This document shows, in pieces, positions 19,821-28,358 of a stretch of 64,000 nucleotides of DNA. Both the position numbers and the translations under genes were made by a program. Numbering within the stretch: position 1 is the stretch's first letter; each line of letters begins with the position of its first letter. Under the pieces are notes generated by a model that ran no database searches, was not told the origin of the DNA, and saw only the letters and a program-made list of their open reading frames with translations. Source of the DNA: Echinicola arenosa (lineage in GTDB: Bacteria; Bacteroidota; Bacteroidia; Cytophagales; Cyclobacteriaceae); the NCBI RefSeq assembly GCF_014841125.1, contig NZ_JACYTQ010000005.1, positions 62,001 to 126,000 on the forward strand, in the 5' to 3' direction.

Positions 19821-20747
19821 ATGAGCATGAACAATAACCAAAAACAGTTCCTGAGAGAAGAAGAAAACAACAATATATGGTTATCCAAAGGAAATGACCA
19901 AGCCTTTAAGTTGGTGGATCACGGTCTTGCACCTACAGTCCTTGCCAGTGAAGCAGAAGTAGGAAAGGCCATGTTAAATGAATTGTATGCTACCGCTGAA
20001 GCAAAGGAAGGGGATATCAATATTGCCTTGCTTGGCGGCAGAGGCGCTCAGGAACTGCATAGGCAATTGGGGAAACTGGCTTTGTCTGGTGAAAAGGATG
20101 AGCTACTCTCCAGATTGAACGTCTTTACACAAGATGCTTTGGCTCCAATGAGCATGGGCAATGGTTTTAGCTTTGTCAGGGATTTTGAACGTATTTTGGG
20201 TGATGCATTTTTTAAAAAAATAAAGAGCTTTACCCCCATGCAAACGGATACAGATGATTTGGAATCCGAACTTGTGCAGTACTTAAATAAACTGGAATCT
20301 TTAGGAGGGTTGGACATATTTTTTATTGGCCATGGCCCTGAAGAAAACCAAGCATCCCATCTGGCCTATATCAAGCCCTTTTCAGGAGCCAAACCTCCAC
20401 ATGTGGCTGGCCTGATCCCTATTTCAAGTAGTATCCTGGAGCATCATATCAGCAAGTTCAAAGCAGGAGGAAGCTTGGTAAGTGAAGATGACGAAAAGGA
20501 ATGCCGCGCTGCAGCATACATTCTTACCCTGGGACCTGCCGCAATTATCCATGCCAAAAAGGTGGTTCAGTCAGTAGTTGATGCAGATTCCGCTCCAGCC
20601 AAAGTTCAAACCTACAGCAAAGTTCTCCAAACACCTATCAGTGCCGACCCCTCAGAAGCCTTGAAACAGCTAAATGCAAACCCTGGTTTATGGATCAGGC
20701 TCAACCCCAATACCAAATCTTTTGTTTTGCCCAACTTGGAACTTTGA
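19821..20747 (+). CDS. NagB/6-phosphogluconolactonase-like sugar-phosphate protein
   Basis: A 308-residue protein of the glucosamine-6-phosphate deaminase/6-phosphogluconolactonase fold. Matching landmarks are IALLGGRGAQELHRQLG (phosphate loop equivalent, near 55-70), FTQDALAP (acidic position near 97), FFIGHGPEENQASHLAY (equivalent of GxGxDGHxA, near 168-184, with a two-residue insertion but the His kept) and LGPAAIIHAKKVV (near 238). The C-terminus NPGLWIRLNPNTKSF resembles the family end. The altered DGH motif means I would not assign the deaminase or lactonase reaction with confidence. No amino-sugar or pentose-phosphate genes are adjacent. Confidence 0.65.
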   Translation: MSMNNNQKQFLREEENNNIWLSKGNDQAFKLVDHGLAPTVLASEAEVGKAMLNELYATAEAKEGDINIALLGGRGAQELHRQLGKLALSGEKDELLSRLNVFTQDALAPMSMGNGFSFVRDFERILGDAFFKKIKSFTPMQTDTDDLESELVQYLNKLESLGGLDIFFIGHGPEENQASHLAYIKPFSGAKPPHVAGLIPISSSILEHHISKFKAGGSLVSEDDEKECRAAAYILTLGPAAIIHAKKVVQSVVDADSAPAKVQTYSKVLQTPISADPSEALKQLNANPGLWIRLNPNTKSFVLPNLEL

Positions 20748-20948
20748 CTCTAGGTAAATGCTGTCTTCAGGTTGCCAATAATCAGATCGAAAACTCAAGA
20801 TGATGTTATTTTCCCAATGCAACCCTGCGAGACGGTTTGGGGAATCATAGTATTTATAATGCGACAATATTACTTTGCCAAAGCAGAATTATAGTCAATT
20901 TGTTGCCCTGAGGTACCATTTAAAATTAATCCACATCTCCCCTCCATT

Positions 20949-23900
20949 TCACTTCAATATCATCCCAGCACCTATTTTTTCTAATAAGTATGGGTTGTGA
21001 TCGATCACTAGGAGGTCATTGTCTCTACTTAGCGTCTGAAGGATATCAAAGAGCTGATCGATATCCGCATAATGCAGACCAGTACTTGGCTCATCCAAAA
21101 CCAATAGTTGGTCTTGTTTTTTATTATTGAGCCAATTAAGCAATAACAAACGTTGTTCTTCTCCCGAGGAGAGAGATTTGACCTTTTGATCCAAGCTCAG
21201 ATGTCCCAAGCCAATAGTATCCAGCTGTTGAATAAATGACAGTTTCGAAGTGGCCGCTCCTTGGTCGGTCAGCCATCTATTCAGTTCTATGATGGATAGG
21301 GACAACACTTCTGATATGTCAAGTCCTCCTACTCTGTGCTCCAACAATCTTGCTTGGTACCTCCGTCCATGACAGACTTCGCATGTTTCGATATGATTGG
21401 CCGCCACATCCAGACTGGTGCTGAGCACACCACTGCCCTTACAATTGGGGCATTGGCTTGCTTTGTTTTTATAAGAAAAGTCCTTTGTCTTCAAACCTGA
21501 TTCCTTTGCAAACACCTTGCTGATGTCTTTTAACAAATCCAAATATGCTATCAACAATGTACTGTTATGTGCCTGCAACTTTTTGGTCTCAAAATACTGT
21601 GCTCCACTGTAAGTTTTGGGCCATTCTATACGCCCACAATTTACAGCCTGTCCCTGCTCGATACTTGGAATCAGTATATCCTTTACTAAAGTCGTCTTCC
21701 CAATCCCTGATTTTCCAGTAATGGCCGTAATCCCTCCCACTGGCACTTCCAAGGAATGTTTTACCAAAGTGTGTTTGGCCAATTTCTGCAATTTGATGCG
21801 GTTTTCTGTTGTTTTTAAATCAACCTTTTTGGAAGGCAGTTTCAAAAATGGATGACAACGAGCTGTCTCCAAAAACTCCTTTGGGCTACCTTGAAAAGTA
21901 ACGTATCCTCCGTTTTTTCCTGCTTTTGGACCTATTTCCACCAAATTTTCTGCTGCCATCATGATTTCCTTATTGTGTTCAATCACAATCACCGTGTTTC
22001 CCTTTTCCACCAATTCTTTCAGTAGCTGCACAAGGTCCGGAATATTCTCTGCTGATAAGCCTGCAGAAGGCTCATCTAAAAGATAGGTAATCCCCTTTAG
22101 TGGACTGTTGAGCTGCTTGATCAAGGCGACACGCTGCTGCTCACCACCACTCAGACTTACCGACTTTCGGTTGAGCTGAAGGTGGTCAATGTGCAACTGC
22201 CGGGATCTTTTGAGTGTACTGGAAAGACGCGCCCTGATGTTTTCAATAAGCTTTTGATCGATTTCTTCATTGACATCAGAAGTATTTAACCAGTGGTCAA
22301 GTGTTTTGAAATCCATGGATTTTAGCGTGTGGATGGATGCTTTACCAATCAGCACTTCAAGTCTTTCAGCTTTCAGTCCACTCCCTTCGCATTGATTGCA
22401 TTTGGTGTAAGAAAGTAAAGTTTTAAGCGGTTGGTATTTGTTCTTTCTGGTCAAGAAATATTCATCCATCAGGTACTTGAAAAGCCCGGCCCACTTCATC
22501 TTGACCTGCTGCGTTCCTTTTCTGGTCTTGGTCTCAAATTTCCATGTTGCTTCCCAGATCTTCCCTGCTACGCCTTTAAAAACCACCGCCTTTTGACCAG
22601 AGGTCAATTCATTAAATGGAGTGTTCAGGTCAAAACCGTATTCTTTTCCTACTTCTTCCAGCACAGCCATATATTGCCCGCTGGCTTGCCCATAATAAGC
22701 CAAGCCTTTATGATGCTCAAACAGTCCTTCGGCAATGCTTAAGTTTCCATCAATTACAATTTTACCCAAATCAGGAAGCAATTCTTTTCCTATGCCATCA
22801 CAAACCACACACTTTCCCAGTTCATGATTGTTCGAAAAGTGGCTTGCAGACCAATCCAAACCAGAATATTGTGCTTTGCGGGAAAAGGCAAAACGCAGGG
22901 TTTTATCAAAATCCGTTTGTTGGGCAATGTCCGATCTTTCAGAAAAGTTCTTTTCCTTTCGGGTAATGCAAATACTAGGAGTAAGTCCTTCAATATGGTC
23001 CACTTCCAGCTGATAATTCACACCGACCCTCGACTGCTGATAACTGGAAAACTGCTTGGTCATTTCCTGTAGGCCAAACCCGTGCAAAGTATCGATAACC
23101 AAGGAAGATTTTCCAGATCCAGAAATGCCAGTAACCACAGACAAATGATTCTTTGGGATTTTCAAACTGATATCTTTGAGCGCATGGGTACGGGCTCCGC
23201 TGATCGCCACAATGTCCTGTCGTTGTATTGGAGGTTGTGGGATATCCACTGCCTGAGCAATCAATGCATTGTCGAGTAAGGTGTCACAATGGGTTTGGAA
23301 AAGCGGGTGATTCTCGAAACACACAATCCCTGCTGTCTGCTTTTTTAGCTGTTTCAAAGCATTCAACAATTGTCGGACATTCTGCTGATGAAGTCCAATA
23401 CTGGGTTCCTCCAACACTAAAATGGTCTTTTTAGAGGGCTTGGCAAAGTGTTTGGCCAGCTTGATCCGCTGGGCCTCACCACCGGAAAGGGTATTCGAAG
23501 GCTGTCCAAGTTTGATGTATCCCAATCCCAGCTGAAGCATCAAGGCCAATATCTCTGCCAATTTCTTTTCCTGCTTGAAAAAATCCGCCGCTTCTTGCAC
23601 ACTTAAATCATAGATTCCGGCTATGCTTTTCCCTTTCCATTGTACTTTCAGTACTTCCGGTTTAAATCGCTTGCCATTACAGACAGGACAGACTTGATTA
23701 ATCGTTCCCATCACACTCATGGACAGGGTAATAACCCCAGCTCCTTCACAGTTTGGACATCGACCAACTTTATTGTTAAAAGAAAATGCGCCTTTTGACA
23801 ATTTTAAATGCTTTGCCATCGGTGTCTTCGCTAATAAATCCCTAACCCTGTCTGCAAGACCTGTATAAGTCGATGGATTACTACGTGGGGTCTTTCCAAT

Positions 23901-25436
23901 CGGTTGATCTGTAACAGAAAGGAAGTTCAAGTCATGTATTTCACAAAATGAATTTATTCTATCAAGTAACTCACTTGTCTTTCGACTGATGACCGATAAG
24001 CTTTGAACCTGAGGTTCAAAAGTAGCTTCCAGTACAGAAGAAACGTGATTTCCAACATGCCTTTCCTTTTCTTGAATGGCGGTCAAAGTAGGGCTTTCAA
24101 GTTTTTTTGCCCGCAAAAATGCTTTAACTGGGCCATTGTAGATCACTTCTCCTCCTTTTATGCCCGCCAACGGACCTAATTCTAAGATCCAATCAGCTGA
24201 TTGAATAAAGTTCAGATCATGTTCCACCACCATTACTGTATTGCCCCCACGGATCAACCTGTCAAAAACATGGCGAAGGTGTCGTTGATAAGCAGTAGGC
24301 AAACCGATTGAGGGCTCATCAAAAACATATAAAATGCCTTGGAGGTTGCTGTTTACCTGTTTAGTCAGCTTTATGCGCTGGCCATCTCCAGAAGAAATAT
24401 CCAAACTGGGAGTACCTAATTGATAGTGTCCCATCCCTAAGTTGATCAAGTCAAGCAACTGCGTACACAACTTATCAACCAGCACAGTTTCACCTGCTGA
24501 CAAAACTTGCTCCTGGAGTCGGTCATATAGTTGCTGTAGGGGCAGGTCCGTCCACTGCTGAAAATTCAAGCCCTTCCATTTATATTTCAAGTGATCGGCT
24601 TTTATCCTTGCCCCATGACAAGAAGGGCATTTTTTTGCGCTTACAAAACGTAGAATACTTACATTTCTATCCAGTCTAAGAATATCCGACATGATCGGGA
24701 TAACCCCCTTATAATAGCCTTCCTCACGAGGTTTGGCCTTAAACCCTTCCCATCTGAGGCGTGATTCCAGGCTGTGTTTACCATAGAAGACTTTAATGCG
24801 ATCGCTGCCATAGAGAATGACGTCCTGCTGCTCTTTGCTCAGATGCTTCCAAGGTATATCCACTGAAAAACCATGTGCCTCACATACTTTGTTTAGCTCC
24901 TCTACAGTCACTTGGGAATAGACGATATAACCGTTGGGTAAAGTGGTGGTGATCGCTCCTTCTCGCAAAGTCTTGTTCGCATCACCCACCAACTTTTCAA
25001 TATCGATGTATTCAGCCTCACCAATGCCCCTGCATTTTTCACAGGCACCTTTGGGGTGGTTAAATGAAAAAAGAGATTTGCTCATGGTTTCCTCGCCTGC
25101 AAAGCGGGCAAACAATAGTCTGACAATTGGACTAAGCTCTGAAAGAGTACCAAAAGTGGCATTGATGGATTGAAAGCGCTTGGACTGCTCCACCTTGATC
25201 ACAGGTGGCAATTCGGCAATTTCATCCACCTCAGCAGTTGGAATAGCTTGTCCATTTTGTTGGCTATAAGCAGGCAGACTTTCCAAAAAATAACGATACC
25301 CTTCATTGGCGATTACCCCCATGGCCAAAGAAGACTTTCCCGAACCCGATAAGCCGGTCACGACAATCAGTTGGTTTTCGGGAATGTTCAATGAAATGTT
25401 TTTGAGATTGTTTTGATGGGCGTTGGTAATGCGCAT
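20949..25436 (-). CDS. giant UvrA-like ABC ATPase: two UvrA-type units in tandem
   Basis: At 1495 residues it is far longer than UvrA (about 940) and contains four ABC-type halves. Half 1: Walker A GLSGSGKSS (28-36), degenerate signature SSGDGQR (about 347), Walker B FDEPS (about 370). Half 2: no Walker A, signature LSGGEAQR (about 649), LEEPS (about 674). Half 3: Walker A GISGSGKSS (about 770), LSGGEQQR (about 1094), LDEPS. Half 4: GKSGIGKTT (about 1239), LSSGEEQR, LDEPSTGLH (1447). Halves 2 and 4 keep the CPNC...C.VC.G+R zinc module. The UvrB-binding region between the LLFAR and SFN.P.GAC segments is missing. This resembles UvrA2/self-protection-type proteins fused in tandem; excision repair with UvrB is unlikely. 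Confidence 0.85.
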   Translation of the reverse strand: MRITNAHQNNLKNISLNIPENQLIVVTGLSGSGKSSLAMGVIANEGYRYFLESLPAYSQQNGQAIPTAEVDEIAELPPVIKVEQSKRFQSINATFGTLSELSPIVRLLFARFAGEETMSKSLFSFNHPKGACEKCRGIGEAEYIDIEKLVGDANKTLREGAITTTLPNGYIVYSQVTVEELNKVCEAHGFSVDIPWKHLSKEQQDVILYGSDRIKVFYGKHSLESRLRWEGFKAKPREEGYYKGVIPIMSDILRLDRNVSILRFVSAKKCPSCHGARIKADHLKYKWKGLNFQQWTDLPLQQLYDRLQEQVLSAGETVLVDKLCTQLLDLINLGMGHYQLGTPSLDISSGDGQRIKLTKQVNSNLQGILYVFDEPSIGLPTAYQRHLRHVFDRLIRGGNTVMVVEHDLNFIQSADWILELGPLAGIKGGEVIYNGPVKAFLRAKKLESPTLTAIQEKERHVGNHVSSVLEATFEPQVQSLSVISRKTSELLDRINSFCEIHDLNFLSVTDQPIGKTPRSNPSTYTGLADRVRDLLAKTPMAKHLKLSKGAFSFNNKVGRCPNCEGAGVITLSMSVMGTINQVCPVCNGKRFKPEVLKVQWKGKSIAGIYDLSVQEAADFFKQEKKLAEILALMLQLGLGYIKLGQPSNTLSGGEAQRIKLAKHFAKPSKKTILVLEEPSIGLHQQNVRQLLNALKQLKKQTAGIVCFENHPLFQTHCDTLLDNALIAQAVDIPQPPIQRQDIVAISGARTHALKDISLKIPKNHLSVVTGISGSGKSSLVIDTLHGFGLQEMTKQFSSYQQSRVGVNYQLEVDHIEGLTPSICITRKEKNFSERSDIAQQTDFDKTLRFAFSRKAQYSGLDWSASHFSNNHELGKCVVCDGIGKELLPDLGKIVIDGNLSIAEGLFEHHKGLAYYGQASGQYMAVLEEVGKEYGFDLNTPFNELTSGQKAVVFKGVAGKIWEATWKFETKTRKGTQQVKMKWAGLFKYLMDEYFLTRKNKYQPLKTLLSYTKCNQCEGSGLKAERLEVLIGKASIHTLKSMDFKTLDHWLNTSDVNEEIDQKLIENIRARLSSTLKRSRQLHIDHLQLNRKSVSLSGGEQQRVALIKQLNSPLKGITYLLDEPSAGLSAENIPDLVQLLKELVEKGNTVIVIEHNKEIMMAAENLVEIGPKAGKNGGYVTFQGSPKEFLETARCHPFLKLPSKKVDLKTTENRIKLQKLAKHTLVKHSLEVPVGGITAITGKSGIGKTTLVKDILIPSIEQGQAVNCGRIEWPKTYSGAQYFETKKLQAHNSTLLIAYLDLLKDISKVFAKESGLKTKDFSYKNKASQCPNCKGSGVLSTSLDVAANHIETCEVCHGRRYQARLLEHRVGGLDISEVLSLSIIELNRWLTDQGAATSKLSFIQQLDTIGLGHLSLDQKVKSLSSGEEQRLLLLNWLNNKKQDQLLVLDEPSTGLHYADIDQLFDILQTLSRDNDLLVIDHNPYLLEKIGAGMILK

Positions 25437-25600
25437 AAAAAGATGGGGTCTTCATTTAAATTTTGGAATCTCAAAGATAAAAAGAATCTCAGCGGGCCAA
25501 TAAAGCTGACCATTCAATTTGAACCCGTTGGAGTCTTCAAGTTTTTCCTTTTCATTGACATCAATATCTATACAGACTTTTACCCCAACCATAATTTAAT

Positions 25601-25968
25601 ATGACTATTCGCAATGTTGCACGTAGCTATATTTTCTTTGGTTTATGCTTTTATGATTCTGTTTCTGTCCTTTTCCATTGATGAAAAGGACCAAATCCCG
25701 ATAGCTATCGGGACTAGGCCGGTGGTGTGGCATTTAAATTGGGTATATCGATTTATCTTTAATATAGGAATTCTTTATCCCAATTTAATTTTAAGAAAAC
25801 TGTTCAGGCCTAAAAATGAGCGGATCTCGCTGTTCCACGACGCGAGCTAGCTCATTTTCTTAACAGCCTGCCCATTTTCCTCAAAACCTGCCCCACCAAG
25901 GGCCATCCTTACTTTTCGATACCATATTATGCCTTTAAACCAGTACGTGCAAAATTATGGATACTCAT
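25601..25968 (+). mobile_element. MITE-like element, left copy (368 bp)
   Basis: Repeats in opposite orientation at 31929-32295 with about 17 differences (about 95% identity). Its ends form imperfect terminal inverted repeats: bases 25601-25625 and the complement of 25944-25968 agree at 20 of 25 positions, both ending in TTGCACGTA. It is flanked by an exact 10-bp direct repeat ATAATTTAAT (25591-25600 and 25969-25978), a target-site duplication. No transposase is encoded. Internally it has a 16-bp palindrome CCCGATAGCTATCGGG (25697-25712) and a hairpin AAAATGAGC/GCTCATTTT (25813-25858, with an inner CTCGC/GCGAG stem). Confidence 0.85.
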
Positions 25969-26072
25969 ATAATTTAATTCCATTTTGCCAAAAGAAATAT
26001 TTCCTTTTGCATTGTTTGAATAAACATCTGGTTATCAAACCAGTTATAACACTAAAACAGAACACTTTACCG

Positions 26073-26519
26073 ATGAAACACCTACACTTGTTGATTTTAT
26101 GGTTTGTATTCAACCTTTCCAACAACCTGCACGCCCAAGAAATGTCCGAGCACCGATGGAAGGATCGGCTATTGATCATCAAAACAATTGAACTCTCCGA
26201 CTCAATCTATAAAAAACAAATCAATGCACTTCAGAAAAACTTAGGAGAACTTAAAGAACGTAAGTTGGTCGTTTACCAATTCCACAAGGATAAGTTCAAA
26301 ACCGGGCTCGATTCTAAGAAAGCTTGGAAACACACTGAAAATAAAGAATGGGTTGAGGCCTTAAAACTAACCAATAATGAGTTTGAAATCATCTTAATCG
26401 GGCTGGATGGGCAAATAAAACGGAGACAATCCCAGTTTTTAGCCCCAAATGAATTATTTGGCACCATAGATGCCATGCCGATGCGTAGGCAAGAAATGGA
26501 GTCAGAAAGGCATAATTGA
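26073..26519 (+). CDS. DUF4174-like secreted protein
   Basis: A 148-residue protein with a signal peptide ending LHAQ (about residue 20). The mature part begins HRWKDRLLIIKTIELSDS and continues with a LGELKERKLVVYQF strand and the segment EIILIGLDGQIKRRQSQFLAPNELFGTIDAMPMRR. This is the pattern of the thioredoxin-like DUF4174 family, whose function is unknown. The frame extends upstream to 25929 but that part lies in the MITE-like element, so I use the ATG at 26073, which starts a proper signal peptide. The element ends 105 bases upstream and may influence expression. Confidence 0.7.
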   Translation: MKHLHLLILWFVFNLSNNLHAQEMSEHRWKDRLLIIKTIELSDSIYKKQINALQKNLGELKERKLVVYQFHKDKFKTGLDSKKAWKHTENKEWVEALKLTNNEFEIILIGLDGQIKRRQSQFLAPNELFGTIDAMPMRRQEMESERHN

Positions 26520-26780
26520 ATTGTAATTAAATATAGTTTTACTTGTTCAACACCCCATTCTTCTCTGGCTTCATGATCAGGCCTTAGGGAGTTTGAATAT
26601 GACTTTTGAGAAAAACATTTTAATCCCCGAATGAAAAGAGCTGCGTTTTGACTGTGTAAACCTAAAATTAAGGAGCAGGATGTACTTTATTAAAAACAGT
26701 AAATCTGAACCTGTGGATTCTAACTTTTTATTAATTACATTAAGGTTAATATTAGATTGAAACTTTTATGTGTTTATTGA

Positions 26781-27230
26781 ATGGAAAACAACAGTGTATC
26801 CCTCCACCGTGTGATTAAAGCTTCACCTGAAAAGGTTTTCAAAGCTTTTTCTGATCCTCTTGCCTATTCTAATTGGATACCGCCTTACGGATTTTTGGGC
26901 ATTCTTCATCATATGGATTTTAAGGTAGGTGGCACTTACAGAATGTCCTTTAGGAATTTTTCTACAGGACATGAACATTCATTTGGCGGCACTTTCTTAG
27001 AAATCCAAGCCAACGAGTTGATCAAGCATACGGATGAGTTTGATACTCCAGAGCTTCCGGGAAAGATGACAACGAGCATTTGGTTCAAGTCAGTGTCCTG
27101 TGGAACGGAACTAAAAGTATTGCAAGAAGGAATTCCGTCGGTAATTCCGACCGAAATGTGCTATTTAGGGTGGCAAGAATCACTCGAAAAATTGATCAAG
27201 TTAGTGGAGCCTGAAATCCCTGATGCTTAA
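26781..27230 (+). CDS. SRPBCC / AHSA1-like protein
   Basis: A 149-residue helix-grip (START-like) protein. The N-terminus VSLHRVIKASPEKVFKAFSDPLAYSNWIPPYGF and the middle segment MDFKVGGTYRMSFRNFSTGHEHSFGGTFLEI match the AHSA1 domain found in many bacteria, named after the Hsp90 activator. In bacteria these proteins bind small hydrophobic ligands or have no known role. No partner ArsR regulator is adjacent, although such pairs are common. It sits 36 bases before the TraB-like gene and may be co-transcribed with it. Confidence 0.85.
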   Translation: MENNSVSLHRVIKASPEKVFKAFSDPLAYSNWIPPYGFLGILHHMDFKVGGTYRMSFRNFSTGHEHSFGGTFLEIQANELIKHTDEFDTPELPGKMTTSIWFKSVSCGTELKVLQEGIPSVIPTEMCYLGWQESLEKLIKLVEPEIPDA

Positions 27231-27265
27231 GTCATTTAGAAAACTTCTGTGAAACCTTTAGAGTG

Positions 27266-28150
27266 ATGGAAATCATAAGACAAGTTTTTGTTTTTCTACT
27301 TTTGTTGTTCACTACAGCTACGGTTTCAGGAAAGTCCTGTAATGAAACTTTACCCCTGCGCACAGTTTTATTTAAAGTGACCAAATCTAATTCCAGTAAA
27401 ACCTCCTACCTATTTGGCACTCATCACGCCTTTGGAAAGCCATTTTTTGACTCTTTGACCAATGCCAATCAGGTCTTGGCAGCATGCGATGTTTTGATAA
27501 AAGAAAACTTGAACATTCCAGGCCACATGGCTCAGGATATTATCAATCGTCGAATTGAAAAAACCAAATGGACCAGATTGCTGGACCAAGAAGATATGGC
27601 ATTTATAGAAAATTTGTTCGCTTCCAGTCCAACAGATTTTCAAAAAATGAGCCCTACTGAATTATATGTTTTCCTGAACCGGTATTTCAAAGAGCAAGCC
27701 TGTTTGGGCAAGGATTCAGCATCCACATACCTCTCCCTGGATGATTACATCGGTTCCAAAGCCAAGGAACTCGACATGGAGCTGTTAGGTCTAGAAACTT
27801 CAGAAGATCAAATTGAACTGATCAATAAAGATGTGGAAGGAATGCCCAGAAAAGTGCACAAAAGAAGGCTTTCGATGATCATAGAACAGATCCGCTCAAA
27901 CAATTCCCAAAATTGTGCGGAGACTGATTGGTATGACCAAATGGATATTGAATATCAATTGGACCAGCCTTGTCGTAATACACTGATGCTAAGAGACAGA
28001 AATGATAAATGGATGAAGACGATCCAAAAATCATTGGAAACCAACAATTGCTTTATTGCTGTGGGGTTGAGCCATTTGATGTATGAATGTGGCTTGATCA
28101 AACAGCTGCAGAAATTGGGCTACAACGTTTCTCCCATTCCGGTAAGGTAA
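27266..28150 (+). CDS. TraB/GumN family protein, secreted
   Basis: About 294 residues. A signal peptide (hydrophobic VFVFLLLLFTTATVSG) precedes a TraB/GumN domain: TSYLFGTHHAFGKPFF near the start, ACDVLIKEN, ELDMELLGLETSEDQIELI in the middle and FIAVGLSHLMYECGLIKQLQKLGY at the end. The GTHH and the GLSH histidines are the conserved, probably metal-binding or catalytic, positions of this erythromycin-esterase/Tiki-like superfamily. Several members are predicted metalloproteases, but no activity can be claimed here. I take the ATG at 27266 rather than the overlapping GTG at 27263. Confidence 0.88.
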   Translation: MEIIRQVFVFLLLLFTTATVSGKSCNETLPLRTVLFKVTKSNSSKTSYLFGTHHAFGKPFFDSLTNANQVLAACDVLIKENLNIPGHMAQDIINRRIEKTKWTRLLDQEDMAFIENLFASSPTDFQKMSPTELYVFLNRYFKEQACLGKDSASTYLSLDDYIGSKAKELDMELLGLETSEDQIELINKDVEGMPRKVHKRRLSMIIEQIRSNNSQNCAETDWYDQMDIEYQLDQPCRNTLMLRDRNDKWMKTIQKSLETNNCFIAVGLSHLMYECGLIKQLQKLGYNVSPIPVR

Positions 28151-28358
28151 AACTGTAATTTGATGTAAGTCAACTATTTCAAAATAGGCAAAAGTCGAAG
28201 GAACAGCTCAAAATGAACCAACTCAAAACTAACGAACCATTTTTCTTTAGGCAGCTCACCTTAAATAAATCACTAACAACCAATCCATAAGGCATGTTTT
28301 TAGTATTTTAGGAATCTATTCTTCAAAAAGTCAGCTGGTATTTTTAACCTTAGATTCT

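Noticed and set aside
20949-25436. Housekeeping uvrA
   Set aside because: Length, four ABC halves, missing UvrB-binding region and a lost Walker A are incompatible with the normal repair protein.
25614-25850. Open frame of 78 residues inside the left MITE-like element, with a similar frame at 32034-32282 in the right copy
   Set aside because: The similarity is due to the DNA repeat. Several differences between copies change the amino acid (P/Q, W/R, F/S) and a one-base length difference breaks the frames apart, so there is no sign of selection for protein.
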